The notes under the pieces were generated by a model, which saw nothing but the letters and a program-made list of their open reading frames with translations, was not told where the DNA came from and searched no databases. From Conchocele bisecta (Eukaryota; Mollusca; Bivalvia; Lucinida; Thyasiridae), in contig CM055265.1 of the NCBI GenBank assembly GCA_029237695.1, positions 72,951,912 to 73,015,911 on the forward strand: 64,000 nucleotides of DNA. The letters are read 5' to 3'. This document shows, piece after piece, positions 39,401 through 54,400 of this stretch. Made by a program: the position numbers and the translations under genes. The stretch's first letter is position 1; every line of letters begins with the position of its first letter.

Positions 39401-42400
39401 CTTCACCGATTAACTTCAAACTTCATATGGCTAGTATGTGTACAGGTTAAAGCTTTTTTGCATTAAAATTTTGTGCACCATCAAATGCCTCGGCGGACGC
39501 GACATGCGTACCACAGCGGATCTAGTTCATTAACGCAATTTTTATCATATTTCTGAACCCAATTACTGATTTTGCGCATGATAAACACAGAGCTCCAGAT
39601 AAGGTGTGTATTGGCGTATTTTACACATTTTTTAGCAATACACGCATTGATTATCAAAAGTGGGAGTACTCACAGAAATTTAAAAATATGCATTGATTTT
39701 CAAATTGAATAGTGAAAATGCTGTAATAAAGTTGAAAATATACTTACTTGAGCTGCAAAAAGCAAACAGTGTTTGCTTTTTGCAGCTCAAATAAATGAAT
39801 TTTTAAATTCGTTTTATTTAAGGAATAAAATTAATAATACACTTGTAAAAGTAAAATACGCATACAAAACTTATCTGCAGCTCTGTAAACAAGTATATAA
39901 TTAGAAAGTTGTATAACCTTGCAGCTCGCACATGTTTCAGCACCACACGTTTTGGTGGGAGGGTATTGACGGCAGCCGGGTGTTGTCCCATTTCCCGCCC
40001 GGCGACTGCTACACCATGATGGCGACGGTAGAGGAGGTATGGTTGTCATTACAGTCGAACCTCGCTACACCCCGCACTTCCTAGCTGTTGCCCACGGGTG
40101 ACTGGTGTACCGAGGTACCACTGTAATCCAGCTGTAAGACCACTCTAGTGTTGTTTTGTGTTTTGGAATAATGAAACGACATGTCAATTATTCGCCTTGT
40201 ATCTTAAGCAAATGCATTTCAGTTCTTTGTTTTGTCGATAAGTAACCCCAATACCAATTTTGACAATATTTGGCAACAATATGTGTCTATGCATAATGCT
40301 TAATGTGCACATTAAAATACGCAATGTCAAGATCACTGTTTTGTCAGTAACTTTTTAAGCCAGTCACAGATTTTGATAATGTTTGCTAACAATGTGTGTC
40401 TATGGATTTGATACTCGTGCGTATCTCGGCATTCAAGGTCAAGGTCACATGGTGTCCATACCTATGTGTTTATGAATTAAATTGCTGAGTTTCTACCTGT
40501 CTATGTAACTTAACATTTCCTTACACTTAGTGTGTTACTACACATACCTTGTCAATGTGAGAACTTATTAACCCTTAGACCGCTACTCACAACAATTGTC
40601 GCCTGCTGTTACTTTTATATCTTGCCTTATTTCTCAATAAAAACATGGTTTGACGGCACTTCAGAATCATTTCCAATGGAAATGATTCTGAAGTGCTGTC
40701 AAACCATGTTGTAAATTATTCTAAAGTGCTGTCAAGCATGTTTTTGATGATTAAAATGGAAAATAGAAAACAAACAGCAGCCGACAAAATAATTAAGATA
40801 GCGGTCAAAGAGTTAACTCTATGTAGGACCTACATGAGAGCAATGAGATATAGACCAGTGTTTTACATAAGTTACTGAACTTGGGAAATCACCAGTAACT
40901 TCCCTTTGAACTTTTTCCACAGAGACATCGTTGACATTAGAATTGGCGGATTTTGTCAGTATGCTTAGTTTAAACCACAAGCCGACAAACTCTGCCAATT
41001 CTAACTCCTATGCTGCCACAAATGCTTTTCTAAAGGTAGGCACTCCTGGTTCGGTCACCTGTATACATGTAGATGTCTGGTCTATGCAATCAAGTGGGCG
41101 CCGGGTATAGAATGTTCTTTGAACCAATTCCCACCCTTAGATATAAGATAACTATCAAATGGGCATTGTAGATCCTGAAGACGAAGGATAATTTCCGTGA
41201 CAAAGGTCGGTCCGACAAGAGCGTTTTTCTCTTCGGATACGGGGATGGGGGCAATGGCCCGTCGTAAGTACATTACAGAGTATACGTACTGGACACATCT
41301 GTGACTGTGACTTGAGAAATGGGACTTCTGAGATTTGTGACCCGTGTAGCTCTTGATTAGATAGCACACTCCTGTAGCCTGATATCAATCTTCATTGCTT
41401 GTTAGAAGCATGACGGGTGTTTCATTGCTGGAATGGCAAACAGTATGGATTCTCATCAGACTGTGCGGATGCACAGGCTGATCTGGATCTATACTGGTTG
41501 CACAACATGTAAGCCCCATTTCTCCAGTCACAGCCATATATGTCCCTTCACTAGAAACATGATGATTGTTTCACTGACCGAATGTCAAACAGTGCAGACC
41601 CTGTGCATCTGCACAGTCTGGTCTGCATCTAGACTGGTTGCAAGTGCCCATTTCTTGTATCATCAGAGCTCCAGATAAGCTTTGTGTCTAAAGCGTACTA
41701 GACCCCTTGATTTCAAAATCATTGAGTATTTTTTCTTTTACAAATGGATTATTGATTTTCTTCATTACTAAATAGGGAACAAAGGATAAAAAAAACAAAA
41801 AACATTCACTTTAATATTTGAGCTGCAAGAAGCAAACACTGTTTGCTTTTTGCAGCTCAACTAAGTGAATATTCAACTTTATGACAGTATTTTCACTACT
41901 CAATTTGAAAATTAATGCGTATTTTCACATTGCTGTGCGTATTTTGTACTCCCACTTTTGATAATCAATGCGTATTTAGCTAAAATAATTGTGTAAAATA
42001 CGCCAATACTCACCTTATCTGGAGCTCTGTATCATACCCACAAAAAGAGCCATTTCAACTCCGTCGGGGGATACTATGGATTTGACAGCGTGCCGCGTCC
42101 GCATCCGCGTCCGCCGCAGACACTTCTTGTCCGGAGCATAACTCGAACACCCTGTGGAATATTTTCATGAAACTTCACACATGCATAGACCACGACCCGA
42201 AGGTGTGTCGCGCATAAGAATGACAACTCTTGCATAGCTAATTTTTTAGTTATCTCCCTTATTTGTTTCTCGCACTGATTTCGTGTCCGGAGCATAACTC
42301 CACCACCCTTTGGAATATTTTCATGAAACTTCACACATGCATAGACCATGACCCGAAGGTGTGTCGCGCACAAGAATGACAATTCTTGCGTAGCTAATTT

Positions 42401-45400
42401 TTTAGTTATCTCCCTTTTTTGTTTTGCGCACTGATTGACCATAACTCGACCACCCTTTGGAATATTTTATGAAACTTCACACATTCAATTAGACCACGAA
42501 CCGAAGGTGTGTCGTGCACAAGAATGACAACTCTTGCATAGCTAATTTTTTAGTTATCTCCCTTTTTTGTTTTCGCACTGATTGATATAACTCACCACCC
42601 TTTTGGAATATTTTTATGAAATTTACACATTCAATTAGACCACAACCGAAGGTGTGTCGTGCACAAGAAAATGACAATCTTGCATAGCTAATGTTTAAGT
42701 TTATCTCCCTTTTTTGTTTTTGCGCAGACCTGTCCGGAGCAACTCGACCACCCTTTTGGAATATTTTCATGAAACTTCACACATGCATAGACCACGACCC
42801 GGAGGTGTGTCGCGCACAAGAATGACAACTCTTGCGTAGCTAATTTTTGAGTTATCTCCCTTTTTTGTTTTGCGCACTCTACAAACTGGACAATAATGCA
42901 TGAAGACCCGTTTTCTCGTCTGCTCTGTAACCTTTTCTCGTGTGCTCTGTACACCTTACCTGTGAGAGAACAATAGAGACTGGGAGAACCATTCACCTGT
43001 GCATGTGCAAGCATGTGCTAGCATGTGCAAATGTCCAGTCTTGACCACTATATCTGACCACAGGTAATTTATACAGGTAAATTACTACATTGTATATTAC
43101 ATTTCCGTAAACTGTGTTGAAAATATTGTGGCATTATGTGGACCTGTGCAGATATATGTAGATAAATATAGGACTATTAAAAAAAATTCTGGGCTCCAGT
43201 AGCAAGCATTATTATTTTTAATTTTTAAACTTTTTTTTTCCATTTTTTTTTTTCATTTTTTTTCTTCAGTTTTTGTCTAGTAGCATAAGGTGGTAAGTGC
43301 TATATACAGACTATTCACCTGTGCATGTGCTAGCATGTGCAACTGACCACTGACCACTTACAGGTAATTTATACAGGTAAATGATTATATTACATTTCCG
43401 TAAACTGTGTTGAAAATATTGTGGCAATATGTGGACCTGTGCATATATGATATGTAGATAAATATAGGACTATTAAAAAACATTCTGGGCTCCAGTAGGG
43501 AGCATTATTTTTTTATTTTTTTTAAATTTAATTATTTTTTTCCATTTTTTTTTTGCATTCTTTTTCAATTTTTTAAGTTATTACAGGTAATTTATAAAGG
43601 TACATTATTACATTTCCGTAAACTGTGTTGACAATATTGTGGCAGTATGTGGACCTGTGCAGATATATGTAGATAAATATAGGACTATTAACAAAAATTC
43701 TGGGCTCCAGTAGCGAGCATTATTTTTTTTATTTTCTTTTGTATATTACATTTCCGTAAACTGTGTTGAAAATATTGTGGCATTATGTGGACCTGTGCAG
43801 ATATATATATGATAAATATAGGACTATTATCATATAATAAAACAATTATTGACTAGTGAGCCATAGAATATAATCTGATATTCTATGGCTCACTAGTCAA
43901 TAATTGTATATGTTCGGCCAGTGAAAATTGCTTTCGGGCCCAGGCTCGAGGTCAAAGGCTGGACAAGGCGAGGCATTTGATTCCGCGGAATTCTTGTTTA
44001 CTTATCTCCCTTTGTTGTTTCGTGCTCTGATTTTGTATCCAGAGCATAACTCGAACACCCTTTGGAATATTTGTATGCCCCACCACGATAGTGGAGGGGG
44101 CATTTAGTGTTACCCTTGTCCGTCCGTCTGTCCGCACACACGAATGTCAAGGCTGGACAAGGCGAGGCATTTGATTCCGCGGAATTCTTGTTTACTTATC
44201 TCCCTTTGTTGTTTCGTGCTCTGATTTTGTATCCAGAGCATAACTCGAACACCCTTTGGAATATTTGTATGCCCCACCACGATAGTGGAGGGGGCATTTA
44301 GTGTTACCCTTGTCCGTCCGTCTGTCCGCACACACGAATGGGTATTGTTGTAAGCGTACGGGGATCTTATTGGGTAGGGTTAGGATAATGTTGGGTACTC
44401 TTGTTGGGTATTTTTATAGAGTGAAAACCCAACAAGTATTCATTCGTAGGAATGTGCGTCCCGTCCTCCCGTCGTCCCGTCCGTCCCGTCCGTCCGTCCG
44501 TCCGTTACAAAACTTTAAAACTCGGGTAAATGTCTCATAATTTCTTCATCCTTCGACCGATCTCCTTCATATTTCATATACACATTGCTCTAATGGTCCT
44601 CTACCGCCCTGTGCCAAATCAACGTTCGTCCTGCCCCCGCCAAGCCCAGGGTTAAGATCACATACTTAGTGCTTCAAAAACTTTAACGCTCAGGTAAATA
44701 TCTTATAATTTCTGTTTTCTTTCATGGATCAGCTTCATATTTCACATATGCATTGCTCTAATGGTCCTCTACCGCCCTGTGCCAAATCCACGTTCGTCCT
44801 GCCCCCGCCAAGTCCAGGGTCAAGGTCACATACGTGGTGCTTCAAAAACTTTAACGCTCAGGTAAAAGAAAATTTTGACTTGGAATTTGGCCTCATTTAT
44901 TATCAAAGCGATATGTGGGACATCCGTGTTCTATGAACACATTTTCTAGTTTATTAAACTTCACACATGCATAGAAGACGACCCAAAGGTGTGTCACACG
45001 TAAGAATGACAACTCTTGCGTCGTTAATTTCTTAGTTATCTCCCTTTGTTGTTTCGTGCACTGATTTCGTGTCCGGAGCATAACTCGAACACCCTTTGGA
45101 ATATTTCATGAAACTTCACACATGCATAGACCACGACCCTAAAGGTGTGTCACGCAAGAATGACAACTCTTGCATCACTAATTTTTTAGTTATCTCCCTT
45201 TGTTTTTCCGTCACTGATTTTGTCTCCGGAGCATAACTCGAACACCCTTTTTTCAAACTACTTGTGTATCTGGGGAGGGGGATACACATGCGCTTGTCGA
45301 CAAGCGTCCATTTCTAGTTACATGTATGAATTGACCAATGTTGATCATTTCAGTAGACATATACAGATGTATATCATTTTATCAGGTAACAAGGTTTGTA

Positions 45401-48400
45401 TTGCCCAAATACGTAGTGCCTGATAAAATACAGTAGAACTTCGATAACTAGAACAGGTCTGGCTCGAACACCATGGAAAACTCGAACTGGTTCGACAGTC
45501 CCGGCAAATTTCCTATATAATTCATGTAATAAAACACCTTAAACTCGAACTATGAATTACTCGAACAGTCGAACCTGTGGATTAGTCCCGTGGACGGTCA
45601 AACAGTGGTAGTTACCGCTAATAACTCGAACAGGTAAGTCTGTGATCAGCTGTTTGTCTAACGAGGTGCGAATTCCACCATTGCGGGCGGTCGCGTTGAG
45701 TAGTTTCCCTTGACGCGGGATGACATTAAATCACGAATCGCAAACAATAGCGGCGTGAATTACGGGCGTTAAAAGTGAAAAGGACTTGAATGCGTTATGT
45801 GTCATGAACGAACGTTTACTTAAATTTAACTTTGACAGAAGATGTGCCAATACCAAACAAACCGAGATCATGGAATTCTTCAGGCGTTAATTTATAGTGT
45901 TTATAATTGTATACTGACATTGTTTCGTTTATATTTTCCGTTTGTATATTTATTCCAACCACTGTGCTATGTGCTATTTTTAGACACTGGGAATACCAGT
46001 ATTATGTATAGACGCAAAGCGGAACATAGCGGTTTATTTGACGTATAATTACATGTAAATATTGAATAAAACAGCAACTGTACAATAGTATTTGTTATTT
46101 TTCATTTCTCCCTCCAAATGTAATGCATATACAATGGCATGTCACATCGGTCATCTCATATATTGACATAAGTGATTTTATTGACTGAATGTGACAGTAC
46201 ATTTTTGAAACTTCATTCCCTCGAACTATGCATCGCTCGAACTCAAACTCGATTCCGTTGCCGGTTCGAGCGATCGAAGTTCTATTGTAGTGTCATATCA
46301 GGCATTGTCCTGATACGAATATCCAGGTTACAACAAATCGAAAATGTGACGTTCCATTGAGTCGCATTATGTTACCGAATGACGTCGGTGTAATGACGCA
46401 ATGTAAACAAATCCGTGTTCTTTTCAATGAAAATTATTTTATATTTGAACATCGGCTAGCATAAAATGTTACCTGATAAATAGAATACCAGCCAAGTGTC
46501 TGTTAATATCAAGTTTATCAGGCTCAGCTTGAAAATGGTAGGAATTCCTACGCGTTTCCTATCCTTGCATGATAAACAAAATACACTAAGGAACGGATTG
46601 TGGCCTAGAGGTTTCAATTTCAATTGATGGATTTACATTTATTGAGAGCATAGGCTGCATATGCTCAATAAAAATAAATCCAATACTTGTTTACAAGAAA
46701 ACAGTGTTAATGTAAAGTTTACAGACTATCATAATTTCACACTTACGAACATTTTAGTTGTACAAAGTTTAGTGAAACAGCCCCCAGGACTTCAATGCCA
46801 GAGGAGGGACGGTTGTGGCCCAGGGGTTAGAACACCTGACTTCCAATCTGGATGTCTAGGTTCAAACCTCGCCTAGGGCATCAAAAAAGACTTTCATAGT
46901 ATTTCCATCAACAGGTCTGTCGGATGAGACTTTAAACTGTGGTTCCGTCTCTATATGACCGTAGCTGTTGCTGGGACATTAAACCCACTCACTTTCAATA
47001 CCAGAGGTTGCAACTTCAATTCCTGCCCTAGGCATGTAAAATACTTTCATGTTTGCCATTCCTCTGCACCTTCGGATGGGACTTGAAGCTGAGGTCCCAT
47101 CCCTACATGACTTTCACTTTTAAAAAGAGACTAGGCTGGTATTCTCTATATATGGATGTGACTGGAGAAATGTGGCTTATGGGGTTTGTGAGTATTGCAG
47201 TTCCTGATTAAATAGCACACTCCTGTATCCTGATACAAACATTGTGTGTTAGAGCTTAAGCATGGGTGTTTCATTGATGGACTGGCGAACAATGCAGATC
47301 CAGATCAGACTGTGCGGATGCACAGTCTGATCTGGATCTACACTGGTCGCAAAACCCATAAGCCCCATTTCTCCAGTCACAGCCACAAATGTCATTTTCG
47401 CTGCCCATGTATGGATCTGGTTACAGAGAGGACATGATAGAGAGGTTGACCCGGATACAGGACGTGGACGGACTGCCAAGGTGAGTCGCCGACACTCCTC
47501 ACACCACAGGGGGCATGGGTTGTGGCCGAGAGGTTAGAGCATCGAAATTCAATACCAGAGGTTGTGGGTTCAAACCTCGCTTAAACTTCAAAAATACTTT
47601 CATCGTATTTCCATCCCACTTGTCTATCGGATGCGACTTGGAATTGAAGTCACGTCCTTAAATGACCTTAGCTGTTGCTGGGATACTAAACACATTCACT
47701 TTTCCTTACACCACAGATAGATAAACTCACTTTTTTAGCTGGCAGCAATAATATTGGTATTTCCTGCTAGCTGTGAAAGCATCAAACATGTTTTTGTTCA
47801 GAGTTTTGGTTTGACCCACATTTTTGTTACATACATTTACCAAAAGATCAGTTTTTAAACAGAAAAAAATGAAAGCATCAAACATGTTTTTGTTCAGAGT
47901 TTTGGTTTGACCCACATTTGTGTTACATACGTTTACCAAAAGATCAGTTTTCAGACAGAAAATAAGAGTTTGCAATGTGGAAAATTGGTACTAGTATTTA
48001 ATTGGCTACTGTTATTATAGGAAATTTGTGTTTGTGACATTCTTTGTAAAATAATCTGGGGACCGTTTCACTAAACTTTGTATGACTAAACTGTTCGTAA
48101 GTGCAAATTTAGGATCGTCTGGAAATTTCAATTGATGGATTTACATTTATTGAGCATAGGCTGCATATGCAGCCTATGCTCAATAAATGTAAATCCAATA
48201 ATTGTTTACAAGAAAACACTGTTCATGTGAAATTCAGACTATCATAATTTTGCACTTACAAACATTTTAGTCGTACAAAGTTTAGTGAAATGGCCATCTG
48301 TTACCATATAGTTCTCAGGTAGCTAGTGTTTGCTGCTAACCTTCAAGACATGCCACAAGTGGTGATTAGTTGTGATTTTAGTCAGCAAAATTGCTTCTGG

Positions 48401-51400
48401 GTCGCTTCAATTTCAAACGCTGTAACATCCGAATCTTGGTCCATAAATATACTATTCTCTATATGTAACCAATTACATTTGGAGTACACCTTCACAGGAA
48501 TTGTTTGACAAGTGGAGTGTTGCATACAAGCTCACCTACTGACACATCTAGTTAGTTCTCAATGAAAGTTAGTTAGTTCTCAATGAAAGTTAGTTCTCAA
48601 TGAAAGTTTGTTAGTTCTCAATAATGAAAGTTATATAGTTCTCAATGAAAGTTAGTTCTCAATGAAAGTTTGTTAGTTCTCAATAATGAAAGTTAGTTAG
48701 TTCTCAATGAAAGTTTGTTAGTTCTCAATAATGAAAGTTAGTTAGTTCTCAATGAAAGTTAGTTCTCAATTAAAGTTTTAGTTCTCAATGAAAGTTTGTT
48801 AGTTCTCAATAATGAAAGTTAGTTAGTTCTCAATGAAAGTTAGTTCTCAATGAAAGTTTGTTAGTTCTCAATAATGAAAGTTAGTTAGTTCTCAATGAAA
48901 GTTAGTTCTCAATAATGAAAGTTAGTTAGTTCTCAATGAAAGTTAGTTCTCAATGAAAGTTTGTTAGTTCTCAATGAAAGTTTGTTAGTTCTCAATAATG
49001 AAAGTTAGTTAGTTCTCAATGAAAGTTTGTTAGTTCTCAATAATGAAAGTTAGTATGGTTCTCATTTGATGAGATGGTTCAAATGGTGGTCATGACACAT
49101 TGTTCTAAGCACATGTAAAGAACATATTTAGGATATTCCACAAACAAAATGGCATGAAGTATGGCTGTGACTGGAGAAATGGGGCTTATGGGTTTTGTGA
49201 CCAGTGTAAATCCAGATCAGCCTGTGCATCCGCACAGTCTGATCGAGATCTACACTTTACCATTCCATCAATGGAAACACCCTGTATGCATGTAATAACC
49301 AATATAGATCATTATCAGGCTACAGGGCTACTTGTGTAGTTCCTGAACAAATAGCACACCCCTGTAACAGAGGTGTGCTATTTGTTCAGGAACTACACAA
49401 GTCACAAATCCACATAAACCCCATGTTGCCAGTCACAGCCACATTTTAGCAAAATTTAAGAATGAGCCTTCTTTTTATTTCGTGAAATTTAGTTAAATAT
49501 TGATTTTATTACGAAAAATTGATTTCTCTATGGGAATTTAACATGGGGGGGGGGGGGGGGGGGAAGATGTAGAGGAGTTGTGGGAGGAGTCAAAAAAACA
49601 ATGGAAATTGACTCCGAAACCTGGCTAGATAGCTTGTAAATGATCTAAGAAAACAAAAGTTAAATTTTAATAATCGGTCCAGTATTTCTGAAATTCTAAA
49701 AAAGATTCCCCATGTTATATCCCCATAGACATCTTCACAGAGAGTGAAGATGTCTATGGGGATTTAACATGGGGAAATTGTTTTTTCGCAATAACATCAA
49801 TATTTGACAAAATATCACGAAATAAAAAGAAGGCTCATTTTAACTTTTCCTTTAATTTAATATTATCTAAAAAAATATTGTTTTTGAATTGTTTATATGG
49901 CCGTAAAATTTGGGCAGCTTTCGTGAAACAGACAGTAATCGGGTAATGAATACACGAGGACACTGAAGCATGACTTCTATACCCCAGGGTGAAGATGAGT
50001 TCGCCGGATGAGTATTTCGGGCGCGTGGAGCGGGATGACGCGGGTAACCTGTGTCGCTGGGCGGGCGAACTTTACCTGGAGCTGCACAACGGCACCTACA
50101 CCACCCATGCCCGGGTATGTACAGTCTGGGTTCCCACGGTCCGTAAAGAAGTCAGAGAAATTCTAGGTTTTGCAAAAGTCCTGGAAATCCTAAGTTTTGC
50201 AAAAGGCAGGGAAATCCCAGGTTTTGCAAAAGGCAGGGATATTTCAGGTTTTGCAAAAGGCCCCTCACCTATTTGGCTGAATATATAAATGTTCTTTGGT
50301 GATAACAAAGACAAACCAACTGATGGCTATATGTTTCGTAACAAATAAAAAATTACCTTCACAAGCTATGGACTAACGGCTATGAGAGCGAATTGCAACA
50401 TACCAATTGACAAACGTATAAAAGACAGCCAAGCCACAGATATTGCTCGTTTGGCATGTTTGGTCAGGGAAACAAGACTTGGTGAGGAAAAGTTGGGTAT
50501 TTTGTGTCATATTCTATGCACAGGTGGAAAACTCGGACATGTGACACAAAAAAATGCCCATTACAGAAAATCCATTTCCCCACCCACTTGGTCTCATACA
50601 GTACTATATTCTATACATAGAATATAGTACTGTATGAGATCAAGTGGGTGGGGTAATGTGGATATTTTTGTAATGGGCATTTTTTTGTGTCACAGGCCCG
50701 AGTCTTCAACCTGTGTTTCTATGTGGAAACCCTGATGTATACGCCAGCCATTTCCCATACATAAACAAATATGTAGCATGATTATTGACGTCATACGGTT
50801 GGCACCTACTCTCTGATCATTAAGCTGTTTTGTATGTCTCCTGACTATGACCTTTCTGTAAGCTGTGAGAAAGCATGGGCAGAATATGAGCTGAGGTCAA
50901 AGAAGTGGTAGAATCAGTAGCCTATTTCACCAACATTGCAAAGTATACTTATCTAGCAAATTTTCAATTTAAGGATAAATTTATTATTTTTTATTATACT
51001 AAATTTATTACATTATCACAGCCATTTTGGCTGTGATAATGTAATAAATTCAGTATAATAATTTTGCATACTTTTAATTGTCAAATATATGCAGTGGTTA
51101 GTGCTATATGAAATAATGCATTTCAGGAAAATAAATGATTACTCCCTAAAATTATACTTTGCTAGATATTATAAAGTGTACTTGGCAATTTTGATGAAAT
51201 CAGCTACAGAAACGTCTGCTCATGTACAATGTATACATAATGGCTGCATAGAAACATGGGTTACCGCCTGACCAACTGGCTGGTGTCTAGCACAGGACAG
51301 AGTACTTTTAACCAAAAAGTACTCAGTCCTGTGCTAGACACCAGCAAAAAGTGCAGAAAGTGCAGAAACTTTATGCAAAAAGTGCAGATCCAGATGAGCC

Positions 51401-54400
51401 GGCTCGTAACGAGCCGTCTCATCAGGATCTGCACTTTTTGAAAGTAATTTTAATATTTTTGAGAACAAAAACACCCCTTTTCATAAATGGACGAATCTGA
51501 AAATCATTTTGTAACCATTGGATTGGTCGGAACATTAGCATATCACAGTCCATTCCAGTTTCTTAGGGTTGAAAGGGTTAATGATTCTCTAGTTATGGTG
51601 AATATTTTTTACATCATGTCACAATTAACCCTTAGACCGCTACACACAACAATTGTCGTCTGCTGTTGCTTTTATATCTTGCCTTACGGTATTTCTCAAT
51701 AAAAACATGGTTTGACAGCACTTCAGAATCATTTCCAATGGAAATGATTCTGAAGTGCTGTCAAAGCATGTTGTAAATTATTCTAAAGTGCTGTCAAAGC
51801 ATGTTTTTGATGATAGAAATGGAAAATAGAAAATAAACGGCATACGACAAAAAATTAAGATGGCGGTGTAAGGGTTAATTCAACAATGACACTACTTATT
51901 GGGCCACCCTTGTATCATGTGCATAATGTAGACGGGGACCGTTTCACTACTTTGTACGACTAAAATGTTTGTGAGTGCAAATTTAGGATCATCTGGAAAT
52001 TTCAATTGATGGATTTACACTTATTGAACATAGGCTGCATATGCAGGCTGTGTTCAATAAATGTAAATCCAATCATTGTTTACAAGAAAACATTGTTAAT
52101 GTGAAATTTACAGACTATCATAATTTTGCACTTACAAACATTTTAGTCGTACGGAGTGTAGTGAAACGGCCCCCAGGAGATAGACATGCTGTAAATGCCA
52201 TAAGCCCGATTGATCCAGCCGGGTACAGATCACAAGCTGGACTGGCACCAAATACCATAAGCCCTGTGTGTCATGTATCAGTCGGTCGGCAGGTGAAGAA
52301 GATGAACCGGAAGTGTGAGTTCCTGCTGCACGACGCGGAGCTGCTGTCTGCCCTCGTCCTCGCGGCCCCCCGCCCACCCGCCCTGCCGGACCACCAGTAC
52401 CCGGCCGCGGAGCTGGCCCGCCTCTGGAAACTCGTATTGCTCAACCAGTTCCATGACGTACTGCCCGGCTCTTCCATCGGCCTTGTAAGTCTGGCTGTGT
52501 ACACGTCCACTGTACTGTCTATTATCTCACTCACTCACTCACTCACTTACTCGCCTTCAGCCAGTATTTTTGGACTTTTAACAGTTTATATCCACGATAA
52601 ATTATCAAAAATACATTATTTATTCCTGAAAATTTCAAAATTAATTCTATTTAAAAAGTTTCCTTTTAACACAGATTTTAAATCTTATTTTTCATAGTTT
52701 TTTAGATTCTTTCAAACGTGCCAATACATGTACTCCCATGCATTTTATAATTCTTGCCATATCAAGGTGCATGATCACGTGGATACAACAACAACACAAT
52801 GGCTGAAAGTGTTGAAAGCACGCCCACTCCAAAGTAAGTATTATTTTATATTTTCCTTAATAGGCAACGGATTTTGATGAAATATGGCAAAGCAAACGAG
52901 TCTTCATGAGCTATATTTGGTGGTCCCGGGAGGTCAGCACACACTTATGTCGTTTTTGTGAAGAATCAATTTCGAAATTGATTCTTCGCAAAAACGACAA
53001 AAGTTTGGGCCAAAGTACAGAGACCACCAAATGCAGATTACCAAGACGTGTTTGATGCATCATATTTCATCAAAACTGTTGCATAATAAGGACAAAATAA
53101 AAGAATATGTACTTTGAATCGGAGGGCTTCTGGAAGTTTCAGTACTGGTTGTTATTGTTGTAACCACGTGATCATACACCTTGCCATATGCCCTGGTGAA
53201 AATTCTCAGTCATGTAAATCTTTTGTAGTTGTACGTTATTATAGAATTCATCATGATCGGCACATGTGGCTATTTATAGATGCTAATGTCAATGAGTAAC
53301 TCCACCACCACCTAGTAGATATACATATTAGTGAATCAAAGTAAGGACTATGTTGTTGTTGGCCAAAGAAATCAACTTGTGAACTTTTGTGTAGCTCCAC
53401 CAGAAGCTTCAAGCACAAGCAAGGTCATGTACTAATGTTGTGGAGTTTAATTTATACAAACAAATAAATTTTGTCGTCTGCTGAAAATGTTTTATTTTCA
53501 ATATTTCCCGACAAAAACCTGTTTTGACAGGGCATGAGAATCGTCACTGGAGACGATTCTCATGTGCTGTCAAAACAGGATTTTTGTTAAGAGTTAAGAC
53601 AAAAATGAAAAACAGCAGACGACAATTTCCGTCTCCCGCGATGTGAGGGTTAAATAATAAGCAATATGTAAATGTAGGAGTTGAGTTTGGCCGTAATGAA
53701 CCTGCATGGTCACACGACAAATTCCATGAAACCTGCATGTGTGTTTCACGGAATTTGCCATGTTACCGTTCATATCTTATCGCCCAATCAACACAAACAA
53801 CAAGTCCCATGAATCGGACAGGCACAAGTTATTTGCCTTGTGTTGTGCATGTTCATCACCCAATCAACAAAAATAAAACAAAGTTCCATGTAGTAGGCGA
53901 GTGCAGTTCATAATGATAATTGCCATGTCACCGCGCTTGTTCATCTCCCAACCAAGAAAGATCAAATGTTACATAACTGGCCTGACCCCCATCTGTTACA
54001 GGTATATGAAGATGCCCACAAGTTCTATAACGGTGTGTATTTCATTGCTGCATTGTTTCTGATGCGTCATTGGTCATTATTCTATACATGTATTTTGATA
54101 ACTACCGTTTCACCACTTATCAAAACCAATTTGTGCAAATTACTATTTTGCTGATTTCACCGTTATTAGTAAAGGTATATAGAGAATAGTAGGTTAGTGC
54201 CGTGAATGTGAAAAAATATCTGGCAAAATTCAGGAAACGGGATGGGCGAGGCTCTGCCGAGCACATCCCGTTTCCGTGCCACGCCAGATATTTTTTCTCA
54301 TTCACGGCACTAACCTACTATTCTATTTATCCCGTCAACACCTACAAATGGATGTAAATGCAAAAATTGTATTGACTGGATATCAAAAATGTTTCACGGC

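Noticed and set aside
42074..43014. Minus-strand repeat proteins with KFHENIPKG units
   Set aside because: These are translations of M satellite units; the same peptides appear at every M copy.
47727..47975. Minus-strand repeat peptide (LVNVCN units)
   Set aside because: It comes from two tandem copies of a 93-base unit, again a multiple of three.
50382..50627. 81-codon frame with [18 protein letters not shown]
   Set aside because: It runs into the fold-back element at 50519 and has no recognisable family.
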